The notes under the pieces were generated by a model. It was not told the DNA's origin. It saw only the letters and a list, made by a program, of their open reading frames with translations, and ran no database searches. From Chlamydoabsidia padenii (lineage: Eukaryota; Mucoromycota; Mucoromycetes; Mucorales; Cunninghamellaceae), in NCBI GenBank assembly GCA_025330725.1, contig JAIWND010000006.1:744001-808000 (forward strand): 64,000 bases of DNA, given 5' to 3'. Position 1 is the stretch's first letter. Each line of letters begins with the position of its first letter. Shown here piece after piece: positions 21,914 to 32,434 of this stretch. A program made the position numbers and the translations under genes.

Positions 21914-22357
21914 ATGACAATTGACTTTTTAGCTTCACCACTTTTATTTCCCTCCGACATGGACGCATCAGCATTATTTTCGGATCCCACCTTCAAACTA
22001 CCCGAACCAACAGGCTGGAATGACTATAACTACTTACCCACATCAAGTGAAAACGTACACTCACCAGCCCTAATCACACATACCGTACTTTCTTTTACGG
22101 ATGACCCTCGCGATCCTTCATGTTACAGTGATACAAGGCGGGAATGGGCTCAATTTACATCCTCTGACTTGAAACCAAAGACGGATAGTGAGGATGTACC
22201 TGTCCTTGATTATTGGTCTTCAAATCATTATAGTAATCATTGGTCATTGAGTAATATCAATCTAGTAGATCTTGTTGATTTGGTGTGGTCGTCGTTATCT
22301 GCATTGTCGGGCACTGATGATACCCATTATCGATCAAGAACAAATCAATACCCTTAA
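21914..22357 (+). CDS. Hypothetical acidic Ser-rich protein, 147 residues
   Basis: Single open frame from MTIDFLASPLLF to the stop at 22357. It is acidic and rich in Ser, Asp, Tyr and Trp (GWNDYNYLPTSSE, DPSCYSDTRREWAQFTSSD, LDYWSSNHYSNHWSLSN) and ends VWSSLSALSGTDDTHYRSRTNQYP. No known domain or signal peptide is seen. The absence of introns, an upstream motif copy and reasonable codon use favour a real gene, but conservation cannot be checked here. An earlier in-frame ATG at 21830 would add 28 residues. Confidence 0.4.
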   Translation: MTIDFLASPLLFPSDMDASALFSDPTFKLPEPTGWNDYNYLPTSSENVHSPALITHTVLSFTDDPRDPSCYSDTRREWAQFTSSDLKPKTDSEDVPVLDYWSSNHYSNHWSLSNINLVDLVDLVWSSLSALSGTDDTHYRSRTNQYP

Positions 22358-22691
22358 CACCAAAACTATAGAAATAACTTGACCATAAAATCAACGTGAC
22401 AAAAAAATTAGAATATATTATTCAATGTATTACATATTTCATATGAGATTAGTCGAATAAAGTTAATTGGGAGGAAGGCTGGGTAATGCAAATGTATCTG
22501 TCTTGTCTGTGCGTTTTCCAAATGAGGAAATATATATGATCATGTGGGGATGATATAATGGAGATACATAATTCATCGAATGTGGTTGTCCATGCATAAT
22601 CCAGGGGTGCTAAGAAAGAACCCACTTTTTCTAAGTGAGTGGATGAGAAGGGCGTGATTTCTAACCGTGTGGCTGCATTTCAAAAATAAAC

Positions 22692-23404
22692 TTTCCAAAT
22701 CCCGCTAACAGCTAAGAATGCCCATGTATTCGGGGAATACTGGGCGCACGGAAAGAAAGCACAGAATTTTGAAAGACCACTACCCGCTCCATTGTCAATA
22801 GATGCTAATGATTAAAGTGGCGATGTGAACACTATATTATATTTCCACCTTGAGTTACCGCCAAAGCCAAGCTCCAAGACCCTTCTGTCAGTATGTTCAG
22901 GCTTGCGATGACTTTTTACCTGCCCTTTGCAAAAAAAAAAAAAAAAAAAAAAGTCTGGTTCCTTTTCGTACTTTTTCAGATCCCGTCTGCCTCTTCTAAG
23001 ATTTGGAAAGGCTCTACTCGCTCCAATTGTCAAGTGATGCTAATGATTAAAGTGGCGATGTGGACATTATAGCCTATTTCCAACAACGTTTACATAATGG
23101 CCATTGTACCAAGTCCACTGTATGGAGCAATATAGCCTCAAGATTGTTTTACCCTTACTTTTGTAAAAAAAAAAAAAAAAGGTTGCAGAATGAAAATTGA
23201 CACACAAGATAAAACTTAATTCAAAACCCGCTTACTCTCGCCTGGAAACTTGAGAAACTCTACTGCCTTAATGAACAAGCGATGCTAATGACAAAAGTGG
23301 TCATGAGCATTCCTTAGCCTATTTCCAACAAAGTTTACATAATGGCCAATATACCAAGTCCACTGTATGGAGCAGTATAACCTCAAGATCGTTTTAACCT
23401 GACT

Positions 23405-23453
<49 letters not shown>

Positions 23454-23690
23454 GTAGAATAAACCAGATATCATTTTCAGATCCCGTCTGCCTTTACTAA
23501 GATTTAGAAAAGGCTCTACTCGCTCCATTGTTAACGGATGCTAATGATTAAAGTGGCGATGTGGACACTATAGCATATTTCCAACATAAGTCACCGCCAA
23601 AGTCAAGCTACAAGATCCTTTTGTCGGTATGTTCAGACTTGCGATGACGTTTACCTGTCCATGCAATGAGATAATTTTATTTTTTCTAGA
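22692..23690 (+). repeat. Tandem array of four SINE-like units with poly(A)
   Basis: Four related units of about 215-230 bp plus A-runs. Each has a head with (T)TTTC(A/C)(A/G)ATCCCG (22692, 22972, 23219, 23472), then a body beginning AAGG/GACTCTACTCGCTCC...GATGCTAATGATTAAAGTGG, then TATTTCCAAC, and a tail ending TTACCTGNCNTTTGCA or TTTTGTA followed by poly(A): 22931-22952, 23165-23180 and 23410-23449 (40 A). Unit 4 has no A-run. Units 1 and 4 share one tail type (CCGCCAAAGCCAAGCT), units 2 and 3 another (TTTACATAATGGCCA...CTGTATGGAGCA). A fifth copy lies at 50.4 kb. A retroposon (SINE) is the likeliest reading; no clear A box was found. Confidence 0.6.
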
Positions 23691-24119
23691 CGGAGGGAAA
23701 CTTTATTTTCAGACGCCGAACACCAAATTTCCGTGCGCCTCTATATCAAGTCGGAATGAGATGGACGAAATGCATGAATGGAAGAAGGCATACTTATAGT
23801 AAAGCCATCCTTCTCTCTTCCAATCATTTTTGTCGGAACTTGAAGTTTTGAATAAATGTGGATGTCACTGCAATCAGTAGACCGTTCATGCTTGGGAATA
23901 TGTTAGGTTTATTAGATAACGCACAAAGAATAGATTGGCTATCCCCAAATTTGACTTTTATAGGGAGGTTTGATTGGACGCAGCAAAAAGATTTTTTGGG
24001 TAACGTAACTTTGTTTTGTCTTTTATAAGTGTATTCAATAATCAAAAGAAAACCTATTACTTTATCCTAACCCTTTCTACTTTATCTCATTTCTCACCCG
24101 AAACAACGTATGCAAAACC

Positions 24120-24308
24120 ATGCCATTCATCCTTCGCATAAACTATGACGATGGCACTACAAAGGACATCGTTCATCTGACAATGCCCAGACCGCTCTTG
24201 CCCTATTATTGGAGAATAAAAAAGTGCTTTGGGTTGTATTATCCTCCTGAATTTGATGAGCCAAGAAGCCAAGATCAGCTCTCAGACGAACGAAAAAACT
24301 GCGAATGA
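24120..24308 (+). CDS. Possible small protein, 62 residues
   Basis: Open frame MPFILRINYDDGTTKDIVHL...LPYYWRIKKCFGLYYPPEFDEP ending DERKNCE. Composition is protein-like and globular, with no low complexity. There is no recognised domain, intron or strong promoter signal. It may be an exon or fragment of a decayed gene in this repeat-rich region. Confidence 0.3.
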   Translation: MPFILRINYDDGTTKDIVHLTMPRPLLPYYWRIKKCFGLYYPPEFDEPRSQDQLSDERKNCE

Positions 24309-24872
24309 AACAAATAAAAAAATAAAAAATACTCTTGAATGGATCTTTTTTTTTGGGTTCCCAAAAAGGGTTAATATACCTTTTTTGTGAGAATTTGTCG
24401 CACATTCCGTTGATCTATTATCTTATGTAACACGAATGAATTGTACACGCACAGTAACAGAGAAAGAAAAAAGTGGGGGTAAAGTTACTGTAAGGATTTT
24501 AGAAGAAACCTACCTCATAATCATTTGCATACCGTGCCATAACAACGAAAAGTTTTCAAAAAGGGGAAAAAAAGTCGATGTGTCTCGCATGCTAGCAAGG
24601 CGATGCAAGTACGATGCAGCCTTCTTTTCTTTTGGCTACTGCTTCTGTTCTTAGTGCTGGCGCTTCAGCTCACATGGAACAATTGGAATCAGGTCTTATT
24701 GACTATTGCTAGTTCAAAGGGCCTGGTAAACTAATGACAAAAGGGTTACTAAAGTTGACCAATAACGAGCAAGTATAATCCACAACAAGACATCATGTTT
24801 GGGAAGACCCAAAAATGTAATTTTATTGTTTTGCATAATGATATTCTAAAGGTGTATTCTAGTCTAATCTGA
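24309..24872. other. Spacer downstream of mtIF-2
   Basis: AT-rich sequence with a weak 72-codon frame (24436..24654) that has no hallmark of a gene. Nothing else is seen. Confidence 0.4.
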
Positions 24873-27766
24873 TTACAGTTTTTGCTTGGTTTCTATTGTT
24901 TGGACATGTTGAATGATATCGCCCACTTTGAATTGATCAAATCCTTCAAATGACATGCCGCATTCCAATCCCTTCTTTGCTTCACTGATATCCTTCTTGA
25001 CTTGTCGTAGTGCATCCAGTTCACCTACATATATATATATAAAAAGGTAAATCTTTTTGTGCCCAAGCCTATTTTCCTTTTAACACCAGTGACTTTACCT
25101 TCCCAGATTGTGTTCTTATCCCGGACAATTCTGACTCGTCCGTTACGTGAGATAGCACCATTAGTGACCCGACACCCAGCTACTGGTTTTGTTTCCCGAC
25201 CTTTGATACTGATATCAAACACTTGAAGGACAGAGGCTTCACCAATGACTTGAGTTGAGATGATAGGAGGTAACATGTCACCCAGTTGATCCTTGACTTC
25301 TTCCAAGAGTTTATAGATCACAGAATAAGATTTCACTGTGATACCCCGTCGACTAGCTTCCGCCATCACCTTCTTGTCCGCTTTGACGTTGAATCCAATA
25401 ACTTGACCTTCACATGCAGCTGCAAGTTGGACATCACCTTCCGAGATTTGACCCACACCGCCATGTACTACCTTGACGCGTATCTGTTTGTTTTGTAATC
25501 CACCGAGACAATCCATCACTGCTTCTACTGTTCCACTAACATCGCCTATCAAAAGGAATTATAAGCACATGCCTGATTCGGTTTATTTGTTTGTTTTATT
25601 TGTTGTTATATTTACCTTTCACGATGGCACGGAGTTCCAGAGTATTGTCTTGGACGTCAATGATTCCATCCTCCTGTAAGGTTTTTTGTACTGCACTGAG
25701 TCGTTTTCCAAGAGAATCAGGGACTTGATCAGAGAGGCCGCGCTGATACATCGCCATTTCCTTTTGGTATTGCTTTTCCACCAGTCGTTCATGTTCCAGG
25801 ACTTCCCGTTGTTGTCGCCGCTTTTGGTTGATGATTTCCAAGTCATTCAGTTGTTGATCTCTTTGTTGTCTTGTGATACGATTATCCACCACTGCCTTCG
25901 CCATACCCTTAGAAGATATAAACATAGGATTAGCTTATATTAATGATGCATTACTATTTTTACGACTTACTTCATCATTCGCCTGTAACATTTCGTCACC
26001 AGCATTAGGGACTTCCTTCCATCCAATGACCTTGACGGGAGTACCAGGTAGAGCTTGTTTCAAAGGTTTGCCTTGATGATCAGTCATAGACCGAACCTTG
26101 CACCACGTATTTCCAGCGACTACGACGGAACCTGGTTTCAAGACCCCACGACGCACCAAGACTGTAGCCACATTACCACGACCTTTTTCAATTTGCGATT
26201 CCAATACCACTCCTTCAGCGCCAATGCCTGCTTGTTCCGCCTTGAGTTCCAAAATTTCTGATAGAGTCGAGATAGTTTCTTCCAATTGATCCAAATTGAG
26301 ACCGGTCAATCCAGATACTTCAACACAGGGTACATCACCACCGATTTCTTCTAAATGCACATTGTAACGAGCAAGTTCTTGTTTCACCACGGACGTATCC
26401 ACACCTGGTTTGTCGCATTTGTTGACGGCAACGACAATCGGTACACCAGCATTCTGGGCATGTTTGATTGCTTCTTGGGTCTGGGGCATCACACCGTCGT
26501 CTGCTGCAACCACCAAGACAATGATATCTGTCACCTGCGCACCCCGAGCCCGCATCGCTGAGAAGGCGGCATGACCTGGCGTATCCAAAAAGGTAATACT
26601 TTTCTTGGATGGTAGTACAACTATTCAAAAAAAGAGAAAAAATGTGTATGAGTTATCATTTCCGTTGTTCATTATAAGTATGTATAGTTTACCTGAGAAT
26701 GCACCAATGTGTTGAGTGATACCGCCAGCTTCACCAGCAGCCACAGATGTTTTTCGTAAAGTATCAAGAAGAGTTGTTTTGCCGTGATCCACATGACCCA
26801 TAATGGTTACCACGGGAGGTCGAGATGGGAGATTTGAAGTGTCTTCAGGAAGTGGTCTAAAGTAAAAAAGTAATGTAGTTAGTGATTAGATTTTTCTTTT
26901 GTCTTTTGTGCTTACTTTGAATAAAGATCCAATGACTGTCTTTCGTCAACAATAGGGTTTAGATTAAGTTGCATAGCGATCAAACTTGATTCATCGGCAT
27001 TCAGCACTAACAAAAAGGATATTGGAGAATGAGGTTAATAAGATGATTTATGTTAAATAATAAAACTTACTTCGATCATGTTTAGCAGTACCCATTTCCA
27101 GTTCTTCCATGGTTGACAAGACTTGTTCTATGTGCAGATAAAAGGAGGATAAGTTGAATAGGTAGTTTGTCTTTTATTTTTTCATATTCCTTTCTTACCT
27201 ATACGAATCCCTAGTATCTTAGACAAGTTGGCGACATTGACGATTTCAGGAATATAGACATCACGTACACGGTTTTCCCTTTCCGCCAGTTCCTTTGCTC
27301 GTTGTTTCGCCTGTCGTTGTTCCATATGTCGTTTAGCGGCAGCTTCTTGTTTCATAATAATGGCGAGTTCTTCTTCCTTGCGTTTGCGTTCCTTCCGTTG
27401 AGCCACCGTCTCGCCTTCACGAGGAGGTTTTGAGAATTTGTTAATGTGTCGTTCGACCTTCTTCGCTGATTCACCTTCATGTTTTTCGGCGTGACGATCG
27501 GTAGGTTTGGTCCAGTTTCGTTTAATAGGTCGTCCGCCTTCTTTACCACCTGTAGGTCGTTGTTGTTGTCCAGATCGGTTGGGGTGGGAGTCCATGGAGG
27601 TGGGTCGTTTCCATTTGTCGATACCAGAAGGAGCCAGGGTATCTTTACCACCCGCTTGTTTTCCGGTGAGCACGGGAGCCTTCAAACATCTTGTTGTTGT
27701 ATGTAGTGATCGGTTGTATAAAAGTGTTGATCGGTGTAGTAGTAAACGAGATAATTGTCCACTCAT
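24873..27766 (-). CDS. IFM1: Mitochondrial translation initiation factor IF-2
   Basis: The N-terminus [28 protein letters not shown] is a typical mitochondrial presequence. A charged linker follows, then the IF-2 N-domain ([13 protein letters not shown]), and the GTPase domain with G1 [13 protein letters not shown]2 [13 protein letters not shown]3 DTPGHAAFS and G4 NKCDKPG. Domains II-IV follow ([41 protein letters not shown]), and the last exon ends [24 protein letters not shown] with a stop at 24873-24875. At least eight exons; junctions in the GTPase domain close in frame ([19 protein letters not shown]). About 740 residues. It places fMet-tRNA on the mitochondrial small subunit. Divergent from RPP1 with a 191-bp gap. 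Confidence 0.95.
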
Positions 27767-27860
27767 TGTTTATGCGTGAATTGACAAAAATAAAAAAAGT
27801 GGAAGAGAAGTAAAAAAAAAAAAAAAAAAAAAAAAAACAGCATGTCGGATAACAAAAATA

Positions 27861-27875
27861 ATTTTCAAATATCGC
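27861..27875 (+). promoter_or_regulatory. Motif variant in the mtIF-2/RPP1 bidirectional promoter
   Basis: ATTTTCAAATATCGC is a variant of the recurrent TTTCAAATCCCGC string, centred between two start codons 191 bp apart. It is flanked by two runs of about 18-23 A or T. Confidence 0.35.
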
Positions 27876-27957
27876 TTTTTTTTTTTTTTTTTTTTACTTC
27901 CTTTTGTTAAACAGCCCGCTTCTTTTTCCAACTCTTTCTTGACTCTTATAGCCATTA

Positions 27958-29155
27958 ATGTACTACGACTTTAACTTACCATATCCCAAAACCAAAAATC
28001 CAAAGGACCTCAACAAGCTTGATGTCATCTTGAAAAGAATACAGTCCAGTAAGTAGAAAAAGAAGAATGTCCAAACCAAGAACTTGACTAACTGACCAAC
28101 ACTTTTTCTTTTCTTTCTTTAAATTGTAGTTGATCGGGCGATGATCGCGTGGAATGTGTCTTCTGTTGAATTCAAACCATTAAAGGTACTGGAATGAAAT
28201 ACTGACTTGGTCTATTTACCTACTCACCTACTTTATTACTTTTGATTGTGAACGTAGGATGTCAAACCACACCAGCCAGCGGTGTTCAAGAACATACAAC
28301 AATTGATTCGTGCGACTGTCACTGTAACCGATCCAAAGAAAAACTACCAACTTGTAAGTATAACAATGTATATAAACTAGATGATAATGGGGACTCTAAC
28401 TGTTTTCTTGTCCAGGTATCAGCGAATCCTGCCAATCAGACTATTGATATTCTTGCTGTCCAACCAACGACCAAAGACGCCCTCAAACATACTTGCCTCG
28501 TCCACGAAATAGATTTGGTATCGATTGATTTAACTATTCAACCTCCACTTCTTCCTGGTCATGCCTCTGCTCAAGTCGCGATCAATCGAGGGATCTTTTT
28601 TGAAATATGCTACACTGAAGCCATTCAGGATCCACAACGACGCTCGGTCTTCTTCTCCAATGTCAATAAATTGATCCAACACACTCGTGGACACAATCTT
28701 ATCTTGTCGAGTGGTGCTTTACGGGCTCTTGAAATTAAACGACCTTCTGATATTCGAATGTTGTAAGTAAAAAAAAAAGGGGGGGGGTTAGATAGGATCT
28801 TTAAATTTATAAATATATATATATATAGGGCTCTCATGTTTGGCATGACCGAGGTACAGGCTGAAAATGCGGTGGGACATAATTATCAACGATTGTTACG
28901 AAAAGCAGGTAAGAAACACATGATAGACGGTTTTTTTTTTTACTTTTATTCTAACCTCCAACTTTTGGCATCTTTTAAGAAACCCGGAAAAATACGATTC
29001 TTGCCGCCATCAGTATCAATAAATCACCATCCTCTGATCCACCTACAGAAGTAACAGAGTCTTCAAACACCAGCAATCAACAAAAACGGAAACAGAAGAA
29101 CAAGGACAACAACAAACAGCAAAAGAAACAGAAAACTCAAGGTCATGCAAAATAA
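27958..29155 (+). CDS. RPP1: RNase P/MRP protein subunit Rpp1/p30
   Basis: Starts MYYDFNLPYPKTKNPKDLNKLDVILKRIQS and continues through IDRAMIAWN, PAVFKNIQQLIRATVTVTD, YQLVSANPANQTIDILAVQPTT, CLVHEIDLVSIDLT, AINRGIFFEICYTEAI, RGHNLILSSGALRALEIKRPSDI and MFGMTEVQAENAV. This is the p30 TIM-barrel-like fold in order, with the diagnostic FEI.Y...I.D and NL..SSGA motifs. Seven exons, all closing in frame. The tail is Lys/Gln-rich (QQKRKQKNKDNNKQQKKQK), probably a nucleolar targeting signal. The protein is part of nuclear RNase P (tRNA 5' processing) and MRP (rRNA processing). About 310 residues, as usual for the family. Confidence 0.93.
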
Positions 29156-29372
29156 ATACCGAACAACAGGATATCCATAGCATTTAGTTTAGATTTATAG
29201 CACATTACATATTGCATGATTGCACATCCTCCGCCTTTTTTTAACATATACATAACATCCTCTTTACTTTGTAGTCATACATTCCCCCCCCCCTACATAC
29301 ACATTTATAATAAAGACATTCATACAAGTTGTAATAAAGATTATGTTTATATGTTGATTAAAATTAATTAAA

Positions 29373-30607
29373 CTATTGTTTTAGGTACTGGTCTTTTATG
29401 TTAGTAGCATAACGTATAAGGTTTTTGTGTTGTAAGACTAGGTTTCGTAATGTAGCGGCCTGTTTCTTTTCTTCAGTAGTGACATCGGGTTTCTTGATAG
29501 CGGGGATATGTACAATCACATGAATATAAGAGAATACCACTGCATCCATCCAAGTGGGTTCGCTACAAAACAAAATCAGTATCAGTCTGAAAGTCTTATT
29601 CTTTCACCCCCCCCTCTTTTTTTAAGAATGCCTACCTTTTGTCAAAGAAGTATGTGTGATCACCAAGTTTGACAGACAGAGCTTCCAGTACTTGAGCCGC
29701 TTCCGTATAGATCTACAACAAAGAGAAAGAGAGAGAGAGAGAGATGTGAGTCAAAAAGCTATCCTATGTTTTCCTAGTTTAACTACCTCTTCACGAGATA
29801 ATATATCACGATCTGCCAATAATTGTTCCACCACCTGATCCTTCTTTCGATTGCCCATGATAGAGTTGATGGGTGTTGGGATATGATTGTAGTACAATTT
29901 GAAGGTATGTTGATTGTAATTAAGTGGTTCCAGCCATATGGAGAAGAGCTATTCAAAATATAAAACAGTTAGGTCAATCCTATTTGTCCCTCCCCCCCAT
30001 TCTTCAATCTTACCAAAGCCGAATGTAATTTTGATTTGATCATAGATATAAATGCAGTCGCTTCGTCTTGTTTATCGCCTAAGCTGGTAGCTTTGTTCTA
30101 TTGAAAAAAAAAAAAAAAAAAAAAAAAGGTAAGTGTAGGTTATATGAGGGGATTAGATTGATTTCCTACTTACATTATCCTTGACCCATTGGGTGATATC
30201 TGTACCAGTTAAAACTTTACCTACTACAGTAGCGAGGTAGGGAAGTTGATTGGACGGAGAGGCATCAGGTTCGTTGCTGTTACATATATCCACTTTGATG
30301 TTACAAAACTTGAAGTATGTCTATCAAACAGATAAAAAGTCAGTTGCCCCATAATATACAAGCAATTAAAGAAATAATTGTTGTTTTTTACCTGTACTTG
30401 GAGACATTCCACATCAAAACTAGAGGTGGGTGTATCGCGAGGGCCGGGTCCGTAGATATACAAGGTGTCGTTTTGAATCCGTTCAGGTTGATTGACAGCT
30501 GGATATGTTTTCAAAGGAAACGACTTTAATTTAAGCCATTCCAGAAAAGGAGGTAATTCGATCACGGGAAGACGTGGAAGTGGTGTATTGTCCATAAAAG
30601 CAGGCAT
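29373..30607 (-). CDS. Metaxin/Sam37-like mitochondrial outer-membrane import protein
   Basis: Begins MPAFMDNTPLPRLPVIELPPFLEWLKLKSFPL. The metaxin core DVECLQVQ|TYFKFCNIKVDICNSNEP...SNQLPYLATVVGKVLTG matches the thioredoxin-like N-domain (C-x-x-x-Q-x-Y...N...LP.L). The GST-like C-domain follows, with EPTWMDAVVFSYIHVIVHIPA and LVLQHKNLIRYATNIKDQYL before the stop at 29373. Five or six exons. Metaxins and Sam37 belong to the sorting and assembly machinery for beta-barrel proteins. There is no obvious C-terminal membrane anchor within this model, unlike many Sam37 proteins. The start at 30607 is preceded by a motif copy at 30702-30713. Confidence 0.83.
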
Positions 30608-30701
30608 AGATGTTAAAGAAAGAGAGAGAAATGTCAAGGTGGAAAGGTTTTTTTGCTCGACCCCCCCCGCTCCCTCACAAAATAAAGTCACCAGCGCCAA
30701 A

Positions 30702-30713
30702 TTTCAAATCCCG
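30702..30713 (+). promoter_or_regulatory. Recurrent TTTCAAATCCCG motif upstream of metaxin gene
   Basis: Perfect 12-mer, 95 bp upstream of the metaxin start codon, in opposite orientation to the gene. A related GGGCGGAATTTGAAAA occurs at about 30926-30941. Confidence 0.45.
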
Positions 30714-31004
30714 TTTTCACATTCCGACTCATGCAAAATGAAAAAGATCATTACGGAGCGTTTTTATTGAAACGTGCCCTAAACAAACAGAAATGGTATA
30801 GAATTATTATATATAAGAAGAAGAAAAAAAAAAAGGAGAATATATACTATAAGGAGATGAAAAAGAAGAAAAGAATGAAGCTTAATCTCTCCAGGAGATA
30901 TCATCCAAAAAAAAAAAAAGTGCGGGGCGGAATTTGAAAACACAGCAGGGCCAGGTTCTTTTATACAACGATCCATGGTGCGGTGATAAAGAAACTGATC
31001 CTCC

Positions 31005-31835
31005 CTAGAATATAGCATTTGTTCTAGATTCAAAAAGTAAGTCAGGGGGTGAGAAAAAAAAAAAAAGGAGGTGGGGAAAAAGTGGAGCTGTTTTTACCTT
31101 GTAGGAGATGATATACGGGGTTGGCGATGATAAGATGGACCAAAATCGGCAGTTGCTAACAACACCATGTCACCATTTGTTTTGGAAGATGCTCTTTTTC
31201 TTTTTTTACAAAATTTTATATCGTCCATGGTCATGTAACAATGACGATTGCTCAATGTATGGTCAACGTGATCATCCGTTTGGCGTTTGATGTGCATCAG
31301 ATGATCATGTTCTCTTTCCAGCGCCAGATTATGCTTGCGGAGTGCCGCCAGTCTGTTTTGTAACTCCGCCCTTTTTTCTGCGGCTGTGAATCCAGAGATC
31401 TTTTTATTGATGGACAAATCTTTACCTCTGGTTTGAGTAGTAATAGATTAGTAAATGCGGTTTTCTTTTGGATCCATGTTTGAATACTTACATCCATCTA
31501 ACATGATTCTTGGAATTTTTTTCGATCAGCCGGATACCTTCGAGTACATTGGTGATGTCGTAGATGCGTCGTTTTTGAACTTTGAGTTGCACAGCGGCGG
31601 TGTTTAAATCCAGGTCCCCATGTCGACTCGATCTCAAAAGAGAGATGAACTTTTTCGTCAATAGGCCCAAAGAGGAATCATATCGACTTGTTTGTGAGCT
31701 GTTATTGGCTGAGTTGGATCTGGATGTAGAGGAGGATGAGGATGAGGAAGAGGATAGAGAAGAGGAGGAAGAGGAAGGCGAAGCGTTTCCTATATATGCA
31801 TTGAATGTTTTAAATACAGATTCAAAATCAGCCAC
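31005..31835 (-). CDS. E2F-family transcription factor, short form
   Basis: Starts [14 protein letters not shown], then a Ser tract, then the E2F winged-helix: [47 protein letters not shown] with the diagnostic [16 protein letters not shown]-contact motif, ending NHVRW|IGKD across intron 1. A leucine-rich dimerisation coil ([24 protein letters not shown]) and the start of the marked box ([10 protein letters not shown]) follow. After one more junction the frame ends TRTNAIF with a stop at 31005-31007. The product is about 225 residues, without a full marked box, transactivation region or visible Rb-binding motif. E2F is kept by early-diverging fungi and lost in Dikarya. A missed last exon is possible. 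Confidence 0.85.
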
Positions 31836-32434
31836 AGCTTCAAAGAAGAAGAAAAAGAGTTCATTTAATACCTGTGTTATGATGGTATGGCATAGTTAAG
31901 CAGATGAAAGAAAAAAAAAAAAAAAAAAAAAAGACAAAGAGACAAAGTGAAAAAAAAAGGGAAAAAAAAAAGAGGGAAAAGAGGGCGCATTTTTATAGGT
32001 CATGATGATGATAATCAGCCAACATGCATTGCTGTGTTTTGTGTAAGCTACCTGCACGGACCGATGAGTATCCTGTTATGGCAAAAGTTATCATAATGTC
32101 AACATCATCCCCCCTTTTTTACCCCTTGTTTTTAGATCACAGAGCATCAACAAAAGGAGGAGGAGAAGAAAGGAGAGTTGGCGGTTCAATCAACCAAAAT
32201 AGAGTATCTATCTCCCTCCTTTTTTTTTTTTTTTGTAACCCCTATAGGCTTTACTGTAACATGCTGCCATCACATGTTTACTAGGGTAGAATCGAGAAGA
32301 CATAAAAAGGGGAGAAGGGCGGGCAAAATCTAAAATACAACAATATATACATGTGATCTAAAATGGTAGGAAGCCCTATATAAATATATGTTTTTTATTG
32401 TACAAAAGGATAATAATCTAATCTATTATAACAA
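31836..32434. other. E2F promoter and RCC1-like gene 3' flank
   Basis: Contains A-runs (31909-31932), GGCGCATTTTT at about 31983-31993, an E2F-like half-site directly upstream of the E2F gene, and a T-run (32219-32234). No other gene is seen. Confidence 0.4.

Noticed and set aside
22812..23033. Minus-strand 73-codon ORF
   Set aside because: Falls within the SINE-like array and includes its poly(A) as a Phe run.
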